From assembly GCA_030620925.1 (NCBI GenBank), contig JAUXIQ010000148.1, positions 1-5,887 on the forward strand: a stretch of 5,887 nucleotides of DNA, in the 5' to 3' direction. Positions 5,768-5,887 of this stretch are shown here, piece after piece (position 1 is the stretch's first letter; each line of letters begins with the position of its first letter). The notes below the pieces were generated by a model. It did no database searches. It worked only from the letters and a program-made list of their open reading frames with translations, and was not told the origin of the DNA. This stretch comes from JAUXIQ01 sp030620925 [NCBI: Nitrospinota bacterium]. Lineage in GTDB: Bacteria; JAUXIQ01. Position numbers and translations under genes: made by a program.

Positions 5768-5811
5768 AAGGGTAGTCAAACAGACGTGAAGTTTTACTAG
5801 TAGCGGAACGT

Positions 5812-5887
5812 GGGCGGGTAACTCAGTGGTTAGAGTGTCGGCCTTACAAGCCGAAAGTCGCAGGTTCGAATCCTGCTCCGCCCACCA
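5812..5887 (+). tRNA. tRNA-Val (anticodon UAC)
   Basis: A complete 76-nt cloverleaf can be folded by eye. The acceptor stem is GGGCGGG (5812-5818) with TCCGCCC (5877-5883), one G-U pair. The D stem is ACTC/GAGT (5821-5824, 5833-5836), and the anticodon stem is TCGGC/GCCGA (5838-5842, 5850-5854) around the loop CTTACAA, with anticodon TAC at 5845-5847. The T stem is GCAGG/CCTGC (5860-5864, 5872-5876) with loop TTCGAAT. Discriminator A5884 is followed by an encoded CCA that ends the window. UAC reads the GUA and other GUN valine codons. It is downstream of mtnA in the same direction, 143 nt away, and probably transcribed separately. Confidence 0.97.

Overview
The window is a compact bacterial housekeeping segment. 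All eight protein genes and one tRNA lie on the + strand, mostly with short gaps. It begins inside a radical SAM gene and ends exactly on the CCA of a tRNA-Val. I see no transposase, phage gene, CRISPR array or toxin-antitoxin pair, and no protein family here is unknown to me. The possible novelty is in intergenic structure and a few residue-level oddities.

Organism: the order yggS-proC-yggT-divIVA-DUF167 is the layout I associate with deltaproteobacteria such as the Geobacter relatives. Firmicutes and actinobacteria usually have sepF after the yggS homologue instead. DNA is moderately GC-rich, yet Ile ATA and Arg AGG codons are common, which does not look like a very GC-rich deltaproteobacterium. 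Dehalococcoidia or another uncultured anaerobic lineage cannot be excluded. The phylum assignment is inference only.

Layout: (1) 1-809, C-terminal part of a B12-binding-type radical SAM protein, followed after 20 nt by pgeF (830-1609), probably one transcript. (2) 1610-1779, a 170-nt gap with a 12-bp palindrome, a symmetric GC-rich hairpin enclosed by a longer-range pairing, and a possible -10 element just before yggS. (3) 1780-4556, the core cluster: yggS (PLP homeostasis), proC (proline synthesis), yggT (membrane protein), divIVA (coiled-coil membrane-curvature/division protein) and a DUF167 gene. (4) 4601-5668, mtnA, methylthioribose-1-phosphate isomerase. (5) 5669-5811, a 143-nt gap with a 20-bp-spaced direct repeat and a possible promoter, then tRNA-Val(UAC) at 5812-5887.

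How the genes fit together: pgeF, yggS, yggT and divIVA recur together near cell-wall and division genes in many bacteria. PgeF guards peptidoglycan precursor quality, DivIVA/YggT act at the membrane during division or growth, and YggS and ProC link PLP and amino-acid metabolism. mtnA is a salvage enzyme for the SAM by-product methylthioadenosine and stands here without other methionine-salvage genes. Translation signals vary: divIVA and mtnA have good Shine-Dalgarno sites, proC and yggT start with TTG behind good sites, and yggS and the DUF167 gene have no visible site.
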